From positions 25,051,061 through 25,115,060 of the forward strand of contig NC_084804.1 of NCBI RefSeq assembly GCF_963583255.1: 64,000 nt of DNA, written 5' to 3'. Origin of the DNA: Pyrus communis (Eukaryota > Streptophyta > Magnoliopsida > Rosales > Rosaceae). This document shows, one piece after another, positions 24,657 through 36,737 of the stretch. Position numbers and translations under genes: made by a program. The notes under the pieces are model-generated. The model was not told the DNA's origin, searched no databases, and saw nothing but the letters and a program-made list of their open reading frames with translations. The first letter of the stretch is position 1. Every line of letters starts with the position of its first letter.

Positions 24657-26918
24657 TGTGACATCCCGTCCCGGGGTTATTTAAAACGCACGTGTGAAAT
24701 TACCTTATTGCCCCCTAGTTCGTTTTTGTCACGTTGTGGGTTGTTTTGTGTGGTGTGGCGGGTGTTGGACCACACACACACACTCACACACACTGACTCA
24801 CTCTCCCTCTCCCTGCTGTCTCTGTCCCGTGTCTCTCTCTCTCCCTTTCTTCTTCTTCTTCCTCTTCTTTCTTCGACGTACGGACAAGCACCAAAACCAC
24901 CAAAACCATCACGGATCGAGGGAACCAACCACACCATTTGACTCGGGAGGTCGAGGCGAGCACAGCCATACCATTTTCAGGTGAGGAATCCTTGGTTTTC
25001 ACGTCGATTCAACAATGGCCGAATTTTTCACTGTTCATGCAAACCTAATCTAGCTTGTTTTAGGAGATTCTAAGCTTGTAGTTGTGTTTGTGAGGTTCCC
25101 AAGAGCTTGGGAGTAGTTCGTTGGACGAGTTTTGACGTCGGGAAGGCTAGGTTCGAAGTTGGCCGAACTTGGATCGTTGTTGCAGGTGAGATTCCATGGT
25201 TTTTAGGCCTTAAAACTAGTCTATCGTGATTCTACTAGTCCTAAGCTTCACTTTGGTATAAAAATCGTGAAAAATGGTTGAAAAACGAAGGAGAAAACAC
25301 GGTTGGAAGTTTTCCCAGTTTTCCGGTGCCGTCGCCGGCGCCGGCGTCTCGCCGGAGAAGAAAGGGGAATATTCCGTCAAGTTTGACGGAATATTCCTAA
25401 CGGGAGTGACGGTATCCGGTTAGATTTGACGGAATATTCCGTCAGTTTAACGGAATATTCCTGACGGCGTCTGTTGACACCGTCAGTGTGCCTGGCACGT
25501 GGCCGCGCGTGGGGGGCGCGTAGGTCCGTGCCTGTGCTGGCGCGTGGGGGCGCGTGCGGGGTCCAAAATTTTTTCTAAAAATATGGTTGTGACCCTGAGG
25601 TTGTGTAGAGCACGTGGGTATATTCATTTGTCCATTTTGAGCAATGTTTGAGAAGTTATTACGAGAAACGGGTTATGTGCTTTAAAGTTAACGTTTTTAT
25701 AGTTGTTTCGCATTTAGGTGACACGTACCCAGAGGACGAGCGTGCACACGCGAGGCAGGGGGGCTACGACCCTTCTACATACCAGTGAGTGGGCTTTTGT
25801 TTTCCGTATATACCTATATACATTTATATTCCCAGAATTTGAGTAAAAAGGGTTATTTACATTATGCCATGCACTTTATTATTATCGTCTATGCATCATT
25901 GCATGCATTATTTGTGGCATACATATACACATGCATATGTCATATATATTTATATGTGGGTGCTGTGGAGGCATAGGTAAGTGCCAGGTAAGCGTTAATT
26001 AACGATTTCATTAATTAGTGGTTAGAGATGCTTAGAGAGCTCATAACCTGCACCCCCGGTGTTAGTGCTCCCGCCCAGAGTAGGGCACAGTCCTTCACGT
26101 GTTGTTCACCTCCCGCACCATACGCTCAGCTTGGATCCAAGCTAGGTGCATAGGCCTGTCGTACAGACCACAATAGGTGGTTCCGACTCGTAGGTGACCC
26201 GCGATTATTCGCACAGCCTTCACGTGATCGTAGCACTAGAGCGTATATATATGTTACACCCAGGCTTGTCGTACAGACCACTTTAGGTGGTTCCGACTCG
26301 TGGGCAGGTTTAGATATCGAGAGTGAGATTTGAGCTCTAGATGCAGCCGTACAGGTCACGTTAGGTGACTCCGGCTGCCAGATTACATGATATTGATATG
26401 GTTATACCTGGGCACTTGCATATCACTTTGAGATTGTGGCATGGCATATCTTGAGCATGTTTGGTATACCCTTGAGCATGTTTTGCATGTTTACACATAC
26501 GTATATATGTTTATTTTCTGGGAAGTATACAGGTTTTACGGCGAGGGGTTAGAAAGTATTTTGTAAATGGTTTTAGAAAGAATTGTTTTTGCCCACTCAC
26601 GCTTTTGTTTTACGCCCCTCCAGGTTCTAGTTGCTTAGCCGTTGCGGTGGTTTCCCTTGTGAGCTGTTCGGCGTTCTGACAGACACTCCACATTGTAGGG
26701 TCGCCTTCGGGCGTACTACTGTTGTCGTTTTATTTGGACTGCTATAGACCTGCTCTGAATTTGTATCGCACTAACTAGCACTTATTCTAGTACTTGTATG
26801 CTAGTTTTTTTAATTATACGTACTTTTATATTACTACTTACTAGCTTCCGCACGTGCACATGGCTACGTCACCTCTGTGTGACGGCCAGCACGCTCCGAT
26901 CTCGGTCGGGGTGTGTCA
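24657..26918 (+). mobile_element. 3' LTR of T
   Basis: Same length as the 5' LTR. Differences seen: A to T near 25024 (GAAATTTTC versus GAATTTTTC), G to A near 25101 (CCCAGGAGC versus CCCAAGAGC), and G to A near 26611 (TTTTGCGCC versus TTTTACGCC). Confidence 0.95.
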
Positions 26919-26923
26919 CTAGC

Positions 26924-28659
26924 CACACCTTGCAGCCATCCCTTTTAATTTCTGATTTTATTTCCTAATTTTAAAAGCCTTTGATTTAATTTTAATAAGC
27001 TAGGGTTTATTTTCTGAAACCCTACACATTTTTACAACCTAGCCGCACCCTATTCTACTCATTGACAATTTTCATTCAGCCACTAATTTCATCTCAGCCG
27101 CAAGTCCCCAATCATTCACCCTAAGAACCCAAAAATCCGTATCGGCCGCACCCTTTTATTCACCCTAGCTCTCTCTTCTCTCATTCACTTATCATTCATA
27201 TCATTCAGCCACCAAAACCTAATTCTCCCACCTAAGCCGTAGCCACCCATTCATCTTCTCCATATTGCCGCAGCCTTCCCCCTTCAATCCGCAGCCACCA
27301 TACCAAAAACCTTCTCTGCCGTGCCTTCCCCCTTCATTCCAGCCACTCCCCACCATTGCCGCAGCACTACCAACCCTTCCAGCCACCTTCCATACCTCCA
27401 TACACCTTCCTACCACTTTGCCGCACCACCACACCTCCCTAAATCCATCCCCAACCCAAAATAACATCCAAATCATCCATACAACCTCTCTGTCGCAGCA
27501 AGGAGAAGAAGAAAGAGGACTTAGACGCGCAGAAATTCAAATGGATTCGTTGGGCGTTCTAGGTGTAATCAATCTTTTAATCTTTATGTTTAAATTCAAT
27601 TTTATTTCTCTTTCTGTAAACATGAGAGGCTAAATCCCTAGTTAGTTAGGGGGTGATTCGAAACCATGTTTATGCTTGCAATATGAATTGATTACCTTTG
27701 GTTGGAATTTCATGAATTGTGGATTCAATTTGTTTAACTACTTGATTGATAACTTATTTGTGTATGTTTATTGAGAGTGCACGCTTAATTTTCATGCATG
27801 AATATGACGCTAGAATATAAGTGAATTTCACGTAATAGTTATGAACTTATATTCACAAGTAGTGGAGGTTGCTTATAAACAATCGCGTTAAATGAATTCT
27901 TGGCACTAGTTTCATGCTCATCATAGTAACGAATGCCTCGTCAACACTTATGATTTCCAAAGAATGTAATGATTCTAACTTGTATCTTTATCATGCTGTT
28001 CATATAGAGAACTTGTTAGGAATAATTTGTTTGCGATGCATATTGATCCAATTCAATGATTCTAGGGAAATCTGAAGGTTAGTTTAAGCGGACCTAATTA
28101 ACCCGGGGTGTTGAGTTTCATGATTCATCGAAAGACCAACTGAAAATCATCTTGTATGCAAGTGTGACATGTGTGGAGAAGAACCTCCTAGCTAGCATTC
28201 CATCCATATTTTCATCAAATTCATCTTTACAATCTGTTTTAAATTACAATCTGTGCATTTTATTTAATTTCGTCAAAAACTAAATCCCCCTTTACTTTAG
28301 TGTCCAATTTAGTTAGGAAGTGTCATAGTTTGTGTTTCTAAGTGTTTTGATTCAAGTTATTACCCAAATTCGTCCAAATTAGTGAAAGTACTCAAAGCTG
28401 CCCAGAAAGTGTTTTTAAGGCGGTTTTGAGTGTTTTGGGGGCCGTTTTGAGTCTTTTGGTTTGTTTTAGTGTTTTATTGTTTAGTTTTGCATTCTTTGAG
28501 TCTAGTCTAGTGTTTTAACCTTTGTTTTAAGTTTTTGAGTCAGTTTCCAAGTGATTTAGCAATCCCTCCTAATCCCCGGTTTAGAACGATCCCTACTTAT
28601 TCATATACTACAATTGTCAAAAGAGGGTTTTAATTTGTGTGCTTATTTAGTTCTCATCA
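26924..28659 (+). mobile_element. 5' LTR of C, part 2
   Basis: Continues the C LTR after T, beginning CACACCTTGCAGCC and ending TTCTCATCA at 28659. The region 27530-27600 resembles A's LTR (7500-7570). The frame at 27265-27633 is proline-rich and low-complexity, and is not supported as a gene. Confidence 0.85.
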
Positions 28660-28665
28660 AATTTT

Positions 28666-28683
28666 TGGCGCCGTTGCTGGGGA
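28666..28683 (+). promoter_or_regulatory. primer-binding site of C (tRNA-Asp)
   Basis: TGGCGCCGTTGCTGGGGA; one mismatch to the tRNA-Asp 3' end (T for C at position 13). Confidence 0.85.
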
Positions 28684-28787
28684 TTAGCAACTTTGCTAAT
28701 CCGTTGGATTGTTTACTTTCTGTTTATTTAGTTATTTTGTTAAAGATTCTGACCTTGTGTTCTTTTTCTTGTTTTAGGTACTAGTGT

Positions 28788-29681
28788 ATGACTCGGAGTT
28801 CTCAACCGATTCGTGAGCATATCTTGGACTTTGACAGTGATTTTGAGAGGACTTTGAGACGGAAGAGGAAGCAACACGAACCAAATCCACAAAGCCCGGA
28901 ACCTGACCTCGAGGAACAAGTCCTAGAAGAGGAGGAGGAACCCACGGCAAGGATCTTTGAAGAACCACAAGTCATGGCCGTGGACACCCGGACACTCAAG
29001 GAGCTTTCGGCCTCGGGATTGGATAATGCCGCACCCTTGTGTATCCAATATCCCCCACCTGCCCAAGGGAAGACCGATGAGTTCGAGTTGAAGTCAAGCT
29101 TGCTTCACCATATTCCGAAGTACCATGGGTTGTCCATGGAGGATCCGAACAAGCACCTGAAGGAATTTGAGGTGGTGTGTTCAAGCATGACTCCCATCAA
29201 CGTCGATGGAAGTATTCTGAAGATGAAGGTTAGACCTAGGTGGTGTGTCATTGGAAACACTAAATTTGAATCTGCCATGTTAGACCTAGGTGCTTCTATA
29301 AATGTCATGCCATATTCAATTTATGCATCTATGAACCTAGGAGTATTGAAAAATGATGGTGTAATCATACAATTGGCCGATAGATCTAACGCCTATCCAA
29401 AGGGAGTTTTGGAAGATGTGTTAGTGCAGGTAAATCATTTAATCTTTCCGGCGGACTTTTATGTGCTCGAAATGGATGAATTTGACCATGCCCCTTCGTT
29501 GCCAATCCTCCTTGGGAGGCCATTTATGAAGACGGCTCGGACGAAAATCGATGTGTTTAATGGAACTTTGTCCATGGAATTTGATGGGGAAGTTGTTAAT
29601 TTTAGTCTTTCTGATTCTATTAAGTATCCTAGTGAGGATCATTCATGTTTCTCCATTGATATAGTTGACTCATTGGCGTAG
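28788..29681 (+). pseudogene. in-frame gag-protease fusion of C
   Basis: 297 codons. The N-terminus (MTRSSQPIREHILDFDSDFE) is the gag start, also kept as 14 codons in E and F. An acidic region and the beginning of the gag domain (PKYHGLSMEDPNKHLKEF) follow. At about residue 147 the sequence jumps from SILKMK straight into protease (WCVIGNTKFESAMLDLGASI). The rest of gag, including the zinc knuckle, is therefore deleted without shifting the frame. Protease keeps DLGASI, LADRS and LLGRPFM. The frame ends at TAG (29679-29681) and a TGA follows soon after. The ATG follows a TTTTTCTTGTTTTAG acceptor-like sequence shared with E. Confidence 0.82.
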
Positions 29682-29735
29682 GGATACTTTGAAGATTTGA
29701 ATGCCGATGCACTAGAAAATGTCATTACATGAAGC

Positions 29736-30377
29736 ATGGAAGTCAAAACCAAGGGAAGGGAGCTTTCGATAACCCACGGCACACACACTCCATTGCATAC
29801 CATGCCTCCTAGTGTGGAATGCCTTCAGTTGGTTGCTGCCCTGGAGTCACTGCCTAGGCACGAGGGTAAGTTTTCTAACTTTGAGTCAATTCCCATTTCT
29901 ACTAATAAGTTGCTTCCATCCATAGTTCAGGCACCTCTCCTTGATCTCAAGCCATTACCAAGCCATTTGAAGTACATTTTCTTGGGGGAAGAGGAGACCT
30001 TACCGGCCATTATTTCTTCATCACTCACGGCACAAGAGGAAGAGAAACTAGTGCGTGTTTTGAAGGAGTTCAAATCTGCCCTAGGTTGGAATTTGGCCGA
30101 TATCGAAGGTATTAGTCCCGTCACATGTATGCATCACATATTTCTTGAGGAGGGGGCCAAACCAACTAGAGAGGCTCAACGCCGTCTCAACCCTCCGATG
30201 ATGGAAGTAGTGAAGAAGGAGATAATCAAACTCCTTGATTGTGGAGTGATTTACCCCATCTCCGATAGCCGGATGATCAAGAAAATACCACTTTTACATG
30301 CCCCTTTGGTACATTTGCTTATCGTCGCATGCCATTTGGTTTATGTAATGCACCTGCCACATTTCAAAGATGCATGA
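29736..30377 (+). pseudogene. pol: PR-RT linker and RT start of C
   Basis: Same frame as the preceding segment. It holds the linker (LLDLKPLPSHLKYIFLGEEETLP) and RT N-terminus up to VIYPISDS at about 30270. There a deletion removes the RT fingers (about 80 codons by comparison with A) and changes frame; residues after 30270 in this frame are out-of-register translation. Confidence 0.8.
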
Positions 30378-31402
30378 TGAGCATATTTTCAGATTATGTT
30401 GAGAAAATTATTGAGGTTTTTATGGATGATTTCATCGTTTTTTGTAATTCATTTGATGGTTGTTTGAATAATCTTAGTTTGATTTTAAAACGATGCATTG
30501 AAACTAACCTTGTGTTAAATTGGGAGAAATGCCACTTTATGGTTAAACAAGGTATTGTTTTAGGTCATATCATATCTGAAAAAGGAATTGAAGTAGATAA
30601 GTCTAAAATAGATCTTATACGCTACTTACCCTCTCCTACTTCGGTGAGAGAGGTTCGTTCTTTTCTTGGTCATGCAGGATTCTATCGACGATTCATAAAG
30701 GATTTCTCCAAGATTGCGCAGCCACTATGCCGATTGCTTCAAAAGGAGGTGGTTTTCGAGTTCAACGAGGCGTGTGAGAAAGCATTCAACCACCTCAAGG
30801 AGGCTCTCACTTCGGCTCCCATTATCACACCTCCGGATTGGAGCCTTCCATTCGAGTTAATGTGCGATGCTTCGGACTATGCAATTGGTGCTGTTTTGGG
30901 GCAGCGAAAGAACAAACAACCTCATGTTATTTATTATGCATCTAGGACACTAAATGATGCTCAATTAAATTACTCAACCACTGAAAAAGAATTACTTGCT
31001 GTGGTATTTGCATTAGATAAGTTTCGGTCATACTTACTTGGTACTAAAGTTATTATTTTTACTGATCATGCAGCTCTCAAGTATTTGCTCACGAAAAAGG
31101 AGGCCAAGCCTAGACTAATTCGATGGATGTTGCTTCTACAAGAGTTTGACATTGAGATTCGGGATAAGAAGGGTGTAGAGAACGTGGTGGCTGACCACCT
31201 AAGTCAAATGGTGCACGAGGAAGCATTGCCAATTTCTGAAACCTTCCCCGATGAACAATTAATGTCTATCCAAGTAAGTGAGCCTTGGTATGCAGATTTG
31301 GTGAACTTTTTGGTGTCTAAACATATCCCTAGCACACTTAATAGGAATCAACGTGATAAGCTTAAAAAGGATACTAGGTTTTATGTTTGGGATGACCCAT
31401 AG
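30329..31402 (+). pseudogene. pol: RT palm and RNase H of C
   Basis: The frame resumes just upstream of this point with [16 protein letters not shown] RT sequence and continues through [15 protein letters not shown], the catalytic FMDD, the connection, and RNase H ([37 protein letters not shown]). It stops at TAG (31400-31402) within the spacer before integrase. The same frame stays open beyond. The catalytic residues of RT and RNase H remain. Confidence 0.85.
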
Positions 31403-32584
31403 CTCTGGAAATTTTGTCCCGATCAGATTGTACGACGTTGTGTGAATGAATCTGAGTTTCAATCTATTTTAACATTCTGTCATTCATATGCATGTGGGGG
31501 ACATTTTGGCACCCAACGCACTGCCCTTAAGGTCTTAGAATGTGGGTTTTATTGGCCAACCATTTTTAGGGATGCTAGGACATTTTGCCTTACATGTGAT
31601 CGTTGTCAACGAATGGGTAATATAAGTGTTAAGGATCAAATGCCACAAAACCCTATACTTTCTGTTGAAATATTTGATGTGTGGGGAATTGATTTTATGG
31701 GTCCTTTTCTTTCATCACATGGTTTTCTCTATATCTTGTTGGCGGTGGATTATGTTTCCAAATGGGTGGAAGCAAAAGCCACCCGTACTAACGATTCCAA
31801 AGTGGTTGCAGATTTTGTGAAGTCTAACATTTTTGCTAGGTTCGGAATGCCTCGAGTCCTGATAAGTGATGCAGGTTCACATTTTTGTAATCGCACAATC
31901 GAGGCACTGCTCAAGAAGTATAACGTTACACATAGGGTTTCGACACCTTATCATCCTCAAACAAGCGGGCAAGTTGAGGTGTCGAATCGGGAGGTAAAAT
32001 AGATTCTTGAGAAGACGGTTGGGCCAACAAGAAAAGATTGGAGCTTGAGGTTAGAAGATGCATTGTGGGCTTATAGGACCGCCTACAAAACACCCATAGG
32101 AATGTCTCCCTTTCGGCTTGTTTATGGCAAATCATGTCACTTACCTGTGGAGTTGGAGCACAAGGCTCAATGGGCCGTGAGGAAGTTCAACATAGATATA
32201 GATGAGGCGGGAATTCATCGTAAGCTTCAATTGAATGAACTTGAGGAGATACGGAATGAAGCTTACGAGAATGCCCGCATTTACAAGGAAAAGACAAAGG
32301 CCTTTCATGACAAGATGATTCGCACCAAGTCCTTCTCTGTTGGACAGAAAGTGTTGTTATTTAATTCTCGTCTTCGTCTATTTCCGGGTAAGTTACGTTC
32401 ACGTTGGATTGGACCCTTTGTTATTACTAATGTTTTTCCTCATGGTGCAGTCCAAGTTCGTAGTTTCAAAACAGGTCAAGAGTTCAAGGTGAATGGGCAT
32501 CGATTGAAGCCTTACTACGAGAGCTTTGTAGAACATGATGTGGAGGAGACCACCCACTATGCCGTGGGTTCCCATGAAGGATGA
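31403..32584 (+). pseudogene. pol: integrase of C
   Basis: Continues in the same frame after the TAG. It has an HHCC finger (SYACGGHFG to CDRCQ) and a core with [18 protein letters not shown] and the GQVEVSNRE glutamate, then a second in-frame TAG (32000-32002) just after that glutamate, then the C-terminal domain ending HYAVGSHEG at 32584. The two stops make C defective in addition to its RT deletion. Confidence 0.85.
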
Positions 32585-32591
32585 TCAATGT

Positions 32592-32650
32592 GGCATCGTC
32601 CGACTGCAAGACGTTAAAGAAAGCGCTTCGTGGAAGGCAACCCATGCAAT
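32592..32650 (+). promoter_or_regulatory. conserved post-pol motif of C, cargo-free site
   Basis: GCATCGTCCGACTGCAAGAC, then AAAGCGCTT and GGCAACCCATGCAATCACC. In E and F the same words CAACCCAATGCA and AATGCAATCACC are separated by about 2 kb of cargo, so C shows the empty site. Confidence 0.65.
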
Positions 32651-32677
32651 CACCAAGGAGAAGATGGAATCTACACT

Positions 32678-32746
32678 CCATTCATTCCTCATTTGCTCAT
32701 TCATTCCTTCATTCATCCATTCATTCCTCATTTGCTCATTCATTCA
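32678..32746 (+). repeat. two-copy 29-bp repeat at C deletion junction
   Basis: CCATTCATTCCTCATTTGCT followed by CATTCATTC occurs at 32678 and 32717 (period 39). It lies exactly where the 3' UTR ends and LTR interior begins. Confidence 0.75.
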
Positions 32747-34305
32747 CCACAGAAATAAGGCCTTTGTGCCAGAAATTCATCCATTCCATAAACACTTCCA
32801 TTCCATTGTACATACCACCAACACTTCCCCCTTTGTGCCGTGAGTTTCCCTTATAATCCAAACACCATCCTTCCATTTTCACCACTCCCCAAACCATTCA
32901 CACCATCAAACTATCCTTAGACCTTGTGCTACAACGAAGAGGAAGAGAAGAGTGCCTAAACGTTCATACAATTCAAGTTTGAGTTGTTGGAATGTTTAGG
33001 TGTTTCTTTGATTTCAATGTTAATTTCAATACTCTTTGTTTTGTACGTATGAGGAATGGAAGAGAAGAGTGCCTAAACGTTCATACAATTCAAGTTTGAG
33101 TTGTTGGAATGTTTAGGTGTTTCTTTGATTTCAAAGTTATGAGGAAATTCGAAATATATGTTTATGCTTGCATTTTGATTTGATTACTTCTAATTGCGTT
33201 TCATAAGTTGTGATTCAATTTGTTTAACCGTTTGATTGATAACTTATTTATGTATGTTTATTGAGAGTGCACGCTTAATTTTCATGCATGAATATGACGC
33301 TAGAATATAAGTGAGTTTTACCTAATAGTTACGAACTTATATTCACAAGTAGTGGAGGTTGCTTATAAACAATCGCGTTAAACAAATTCTTGGCATAAGT
33401 TTCATGCGTATTCCATAGTAACGAATGCCTCGTCGATGTTTATGATTTCCGTTGAACTTAATGATCTTTGTTGAATGTCTCTATCATGCGTATTCCATAG
33501 TTAGGGACTTTGATTAGAAATAATTTGGTTGTAATGCGTATTGCATTCAATCCAATGAATCTAGGGAAATCTAAAAGTTAATTTAAGCGGACCTAATTAA
33601 CTTGGAGCGTTGAGAAGTCATGGTTTATTGAAATGCAATTGGAAATCATTTTATTATGCAAGTGTAACATGTATGGAGATGAACCCCTTAGCTATTCTAT
33701 CATCCATTCATTCCATTTCATCAATTTCATATTTACAATCTGTTTTAATTAGAATCTATTTAGTTTAAATTCGTCCAAAACTCAATCCCCCTTTACTTTA
33801 TTGTCCAATTTAGTTAGAAAGTGTCTTAGTTTATGTTTCTAAGTGTTTTCATTCAATTTATTACACAAATTCGTCCAAATTCACCAAAGTGCTCAAAACT
33901 GCCCAGAAAGTGTTTTTAAGGCAGTTTTGAGTGTTTTGGGTGATGTTTGAGTCTTTTGGTTTGTTTTAGTGTTTTAAAGTTTAGTTTTGCATTCTTTGAG
34001 TCTAGTATAGTGTTTTATATTGTTATTTTACGTTTGAATCAAGCTATAATCTTAAATTCGTCCAACATTGGGTTTAAGGTCAGAAACTGCCTAGTTAGTG
34101 TTTTTAGGCAGTTTTGAGTCTTTTGAACTTGTTTTGAGTCCTTTGAGTCTTTGTGAACGTTTTTAACTTTGTTTTTATGTTTTTGAGTCAAATCCAAGTG
34201 ATTAACAATCCCTCCTAATCCCCGGTCCAGAACGATCCCTACTTATACTTATACTACAATTGTCAAAAAGAGGGTTTAATTTGTGTGCGTATAAATCTCG
34301 CATCA
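32741..34305 (+). mobile_element. 5'-truncated 3' LTR of C
   Basis: Matches 46263-47825 of the E LTR, including the tandem hairpins (32955-33000 and 33072-33117), and ends CTCGCATCA at 34305. The upstream roughly 880 bp, including the TATA box, is missing. Confidence 0.85.
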
Positions 34306-36601
34306 AGCATATTTAGGCGACTTACTTAGCTTGTTTTCGTGCATCTATGTTGTTAATTCATAGTTGTTTTAGTAGTTTAAGCCATTTTCGTGTGTTTTTA
34401 GGTTCATATGGCTAAGGAAGCAAAAAGATGCATTTTGGAGCATTTTGGAGCAAAATTGGGCTTGGAATGGATAGCATATGCTTGGAGCCAAAGTGTTGGA
34501 CGAATTTGAAAGCCTTGTATGCACTTTGGACATAAAACAAAGGGCCTAGCCCAATCAAACAATCCTTTGAGCCATGCAAAACCTCTAGCCCAATCAACAA
34601 CCCTTAGCCACATGCATTCACATGCATCACAACCCCAAAACCATCAAGAAACACCCATTGCCGTGCCTTGCACTCCCCCTTGCATTTTCAGCCATTCCAC
34701 TTCATCATTACACCACCTTCTCCATCTTTATTCCACATGCATTCATCATAATTCACCCTAGCTACCACCATTCACACACACATGCACTTACTCTTTCATC
34801 ATTGCACCACCAATTCAACACATGCATTCACACACAAACAACAACTCAATGTCGTGCATTCCCAATCCCTTTCCAGCATTCCACATGCATTTCCACCTTC
34901 CTACTTCATCATTGCAGCCACATATTCATTCACTTAATCATTAAGCCATACATTCACACACATGCACTCCCATTTCTCTTCCCATTCACCCTTTGCCGTG
35001 CATAACCTTGACATTTCTAACCTAATCCACAACTTTTCCTAGCTGTTTGCATGTGCATTCCCCATTCAAACTTCCAGCCTTCCCACTACATTATTCCAGC
35101 TGCATCCTCTCACCCTTTAATCATTAAGCACATGCAAAACTTCATCATTCATCACACATCCCTTGGCATGCAAAACAACACAAAGACCCATCCTGAAAAT
35201 CCTTGCCGTGCACTTCACATTGAAATTCCAGCATCTTCACATGTCTTTCCAGCTTTCCCTTTCATTTCCAGCTCTCATTCTTTATCATTGCAGCCATCTA
35301 CATGCATTATTTATTAACTCTTCATCATGCAGCCAGAAAATCAGCAAGAAAGCTTCCCAAACCCGTGTATACACACACCATTCCAGCACATACACACTTT
35401 GCCACATGCAATTCCAGCTTTCACATGCTTTCCTAGCTGTTTTTCCATCATTAACCAGCCACAAACACCTTAAACAAACAGCCATATACACCTCCACTCC
35501 TCCTATAAATACCCTTGCATTCCCATTACCAAAACACATCTCATTTTCATACACAAGATACCACAAACACATCCAATCTTCCCTCATTGCCGTGAGCTCC
35601 TATTCCCTTATATTTCCATTTCTACACAATCTCTTCTCGGCTTCATTCCATTTCATACACTCTCCCATTCGCAGAAACTGTCCATACACTCTCCCATTCG
35701 CAGAAACCATTCAACCTTAGCCGCTCCACCTTCATTTACAACACACTTGGAGCACCAACACCGAAGGCAACTCTTAAGGGATTTCGACATCAGTTTTGCT
35801 TCAAGGGTTCTTTCTTCTTAATCCTATGTTCACTCATGTTATATATTTTTATGTCAAACCTTTTGTAAACATGAAGTGTAACTAATCTCTTTCTAGGGAT
35901 TCGATGTAGCCTTGCAAGATTGCCATGTAGTTAATTCATAATTCTCATTTAATCTATCTATTTCTTGTTTCATTCTCCGATTTAATTGTGACTTAGTGTG
36001 TTGATTTTAATGCCTGATCATCATTTGAATTAACCACAGGTTGTTTAGCCAAGATTAAAGCACACATCATGCATAATCTTGGTGGATATGTGAATGAATG
36101 AAGGGAATGTTTTGCAAACATCCTGCCGAGTGTTCCCTTTGGTTTTGTGAAAGTTTCTTGTGCACTACATATTCTTGATTAGGAACCAAAGTTGCACATC
36201 ACAATTAGGCTCATGATTAGAGACATTTGATCAAATCCACACATCATATGGTTGATCATATCTAAGTGAAACAAACTCAAGAAATAGATAGATGGATGAG
36301 TATAATCTGATTCAACAAGCATGGCCTTGGGTTAGCAATGGTAAAATCGAATCCCTAGCTTCATCTCCATTGGTACTATCTCATTTTATTAGCTGTTGAT
36401 TCATTCATTTTGTGTTTACTTCATTTCCTTATGCTTTCAAGTTACAACAACAAATCTGCCTACATTGATTAGTTTTATTTCTCTAGTAAAGAGTTCTTGC
36501 AAAACAAGTGATTATATAGGTCCAATTAGTCCCTGTGGATTCGACACCCTTACTTGTGCCATTATACTAAACATATTCTAGCACGAAGAAGGAATACATC
36601 A
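34306..36601 (+). mobile_element. H 3' LTR remainder, also 5' LTR of J
   Basis: Resumes the LTR begun at 16927 and ends ACATCA at 36601, directly before the PBS of J. It holds repeated CACATGCA-rich sequence and a TATA box at 35504. From about 35790 it matches the left part of A's LTR. One LTR thus serves as the right end of H and the left end of J. The proline/serine-rich frames at 34519-35720 are low-complexity and not supported as genes. Confidence 0.78.
35504..35511 (+). promoter_or_regulatory. TATA box of H/J LTR
   Basis: CTCCTATAAATACCC, the same context as in the G LTR. Confidence 0.55.
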
Positions 36602-36608
36602 ATCAAAA

Positions 36609-36626
36609 TGGCGCCGTTGCCGGGGA
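36609..36626 (+). promoter_or_regulatory. primer-binding site of J (tRNA-Asp)
   Basis: TGGCGCCGTTGCCGGGGA, a perfect match to the complement of the tRNA-Asp 3' end. Confidence 0.9.
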
Positions 36627-36737
36627 CTGATTTCAGTCCCTTATAATTGCTTGTTTTGATATTAGACCTTGTTCTTTTCATTTTAAGTAGATTTCTGATT
36701 TTTATTCAAACTTGTTTTATCTTGTTTCAGGTAGTAT

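Larger units (their letters stand above)
17436..26923 (+). mobile_element. intact Tekay-type chromovirus T with CTAGC target duplication
   Basis: Two LTRs of identical length, 2262 bp (17441-19702 and 24657-26918), are flanked by CTAGC at 17436-17440 and 26919-26923. I see only three differences between the LTRs by eye. PBS, one uninterrupted gag-pol frame and polypurine tract are all present. The chromodomain at the polyprotein end and the tRNA-iMet PBS place it among chromoviruses, probably Tekay/Del. This is the youngest complete element in the window. Confidence 0.95.
16938..34305 (+). mobile_element. Athila-type element C (split by T)
   Basis: The 5' LTR is 16938-17440 plus 26924-28659. 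PBS is at 28666, then a broken gag-PR and pol to 32584, the post-pol motif, and a 5'-truncated 3' LTR (32741-34305). Its left and right LTRs belong to different subtypes (ends TTCTCATCA versus CTCGCATCA), and the 3' UTR plus the first roughly 880 bp of the 3' LTR are missing, so the right end is a rearrangement. It is inserted 11 bp inside the H 3' LTR. Confidence 0.82.

Noticed and set aside
36609..36626. tRNA-Asp gene fragment
   Set aside because: Only the 18-nt complement of the 3' end is present, directly after LTR ends. It is a primer-binding site, repeated in A, C, E, F and G.
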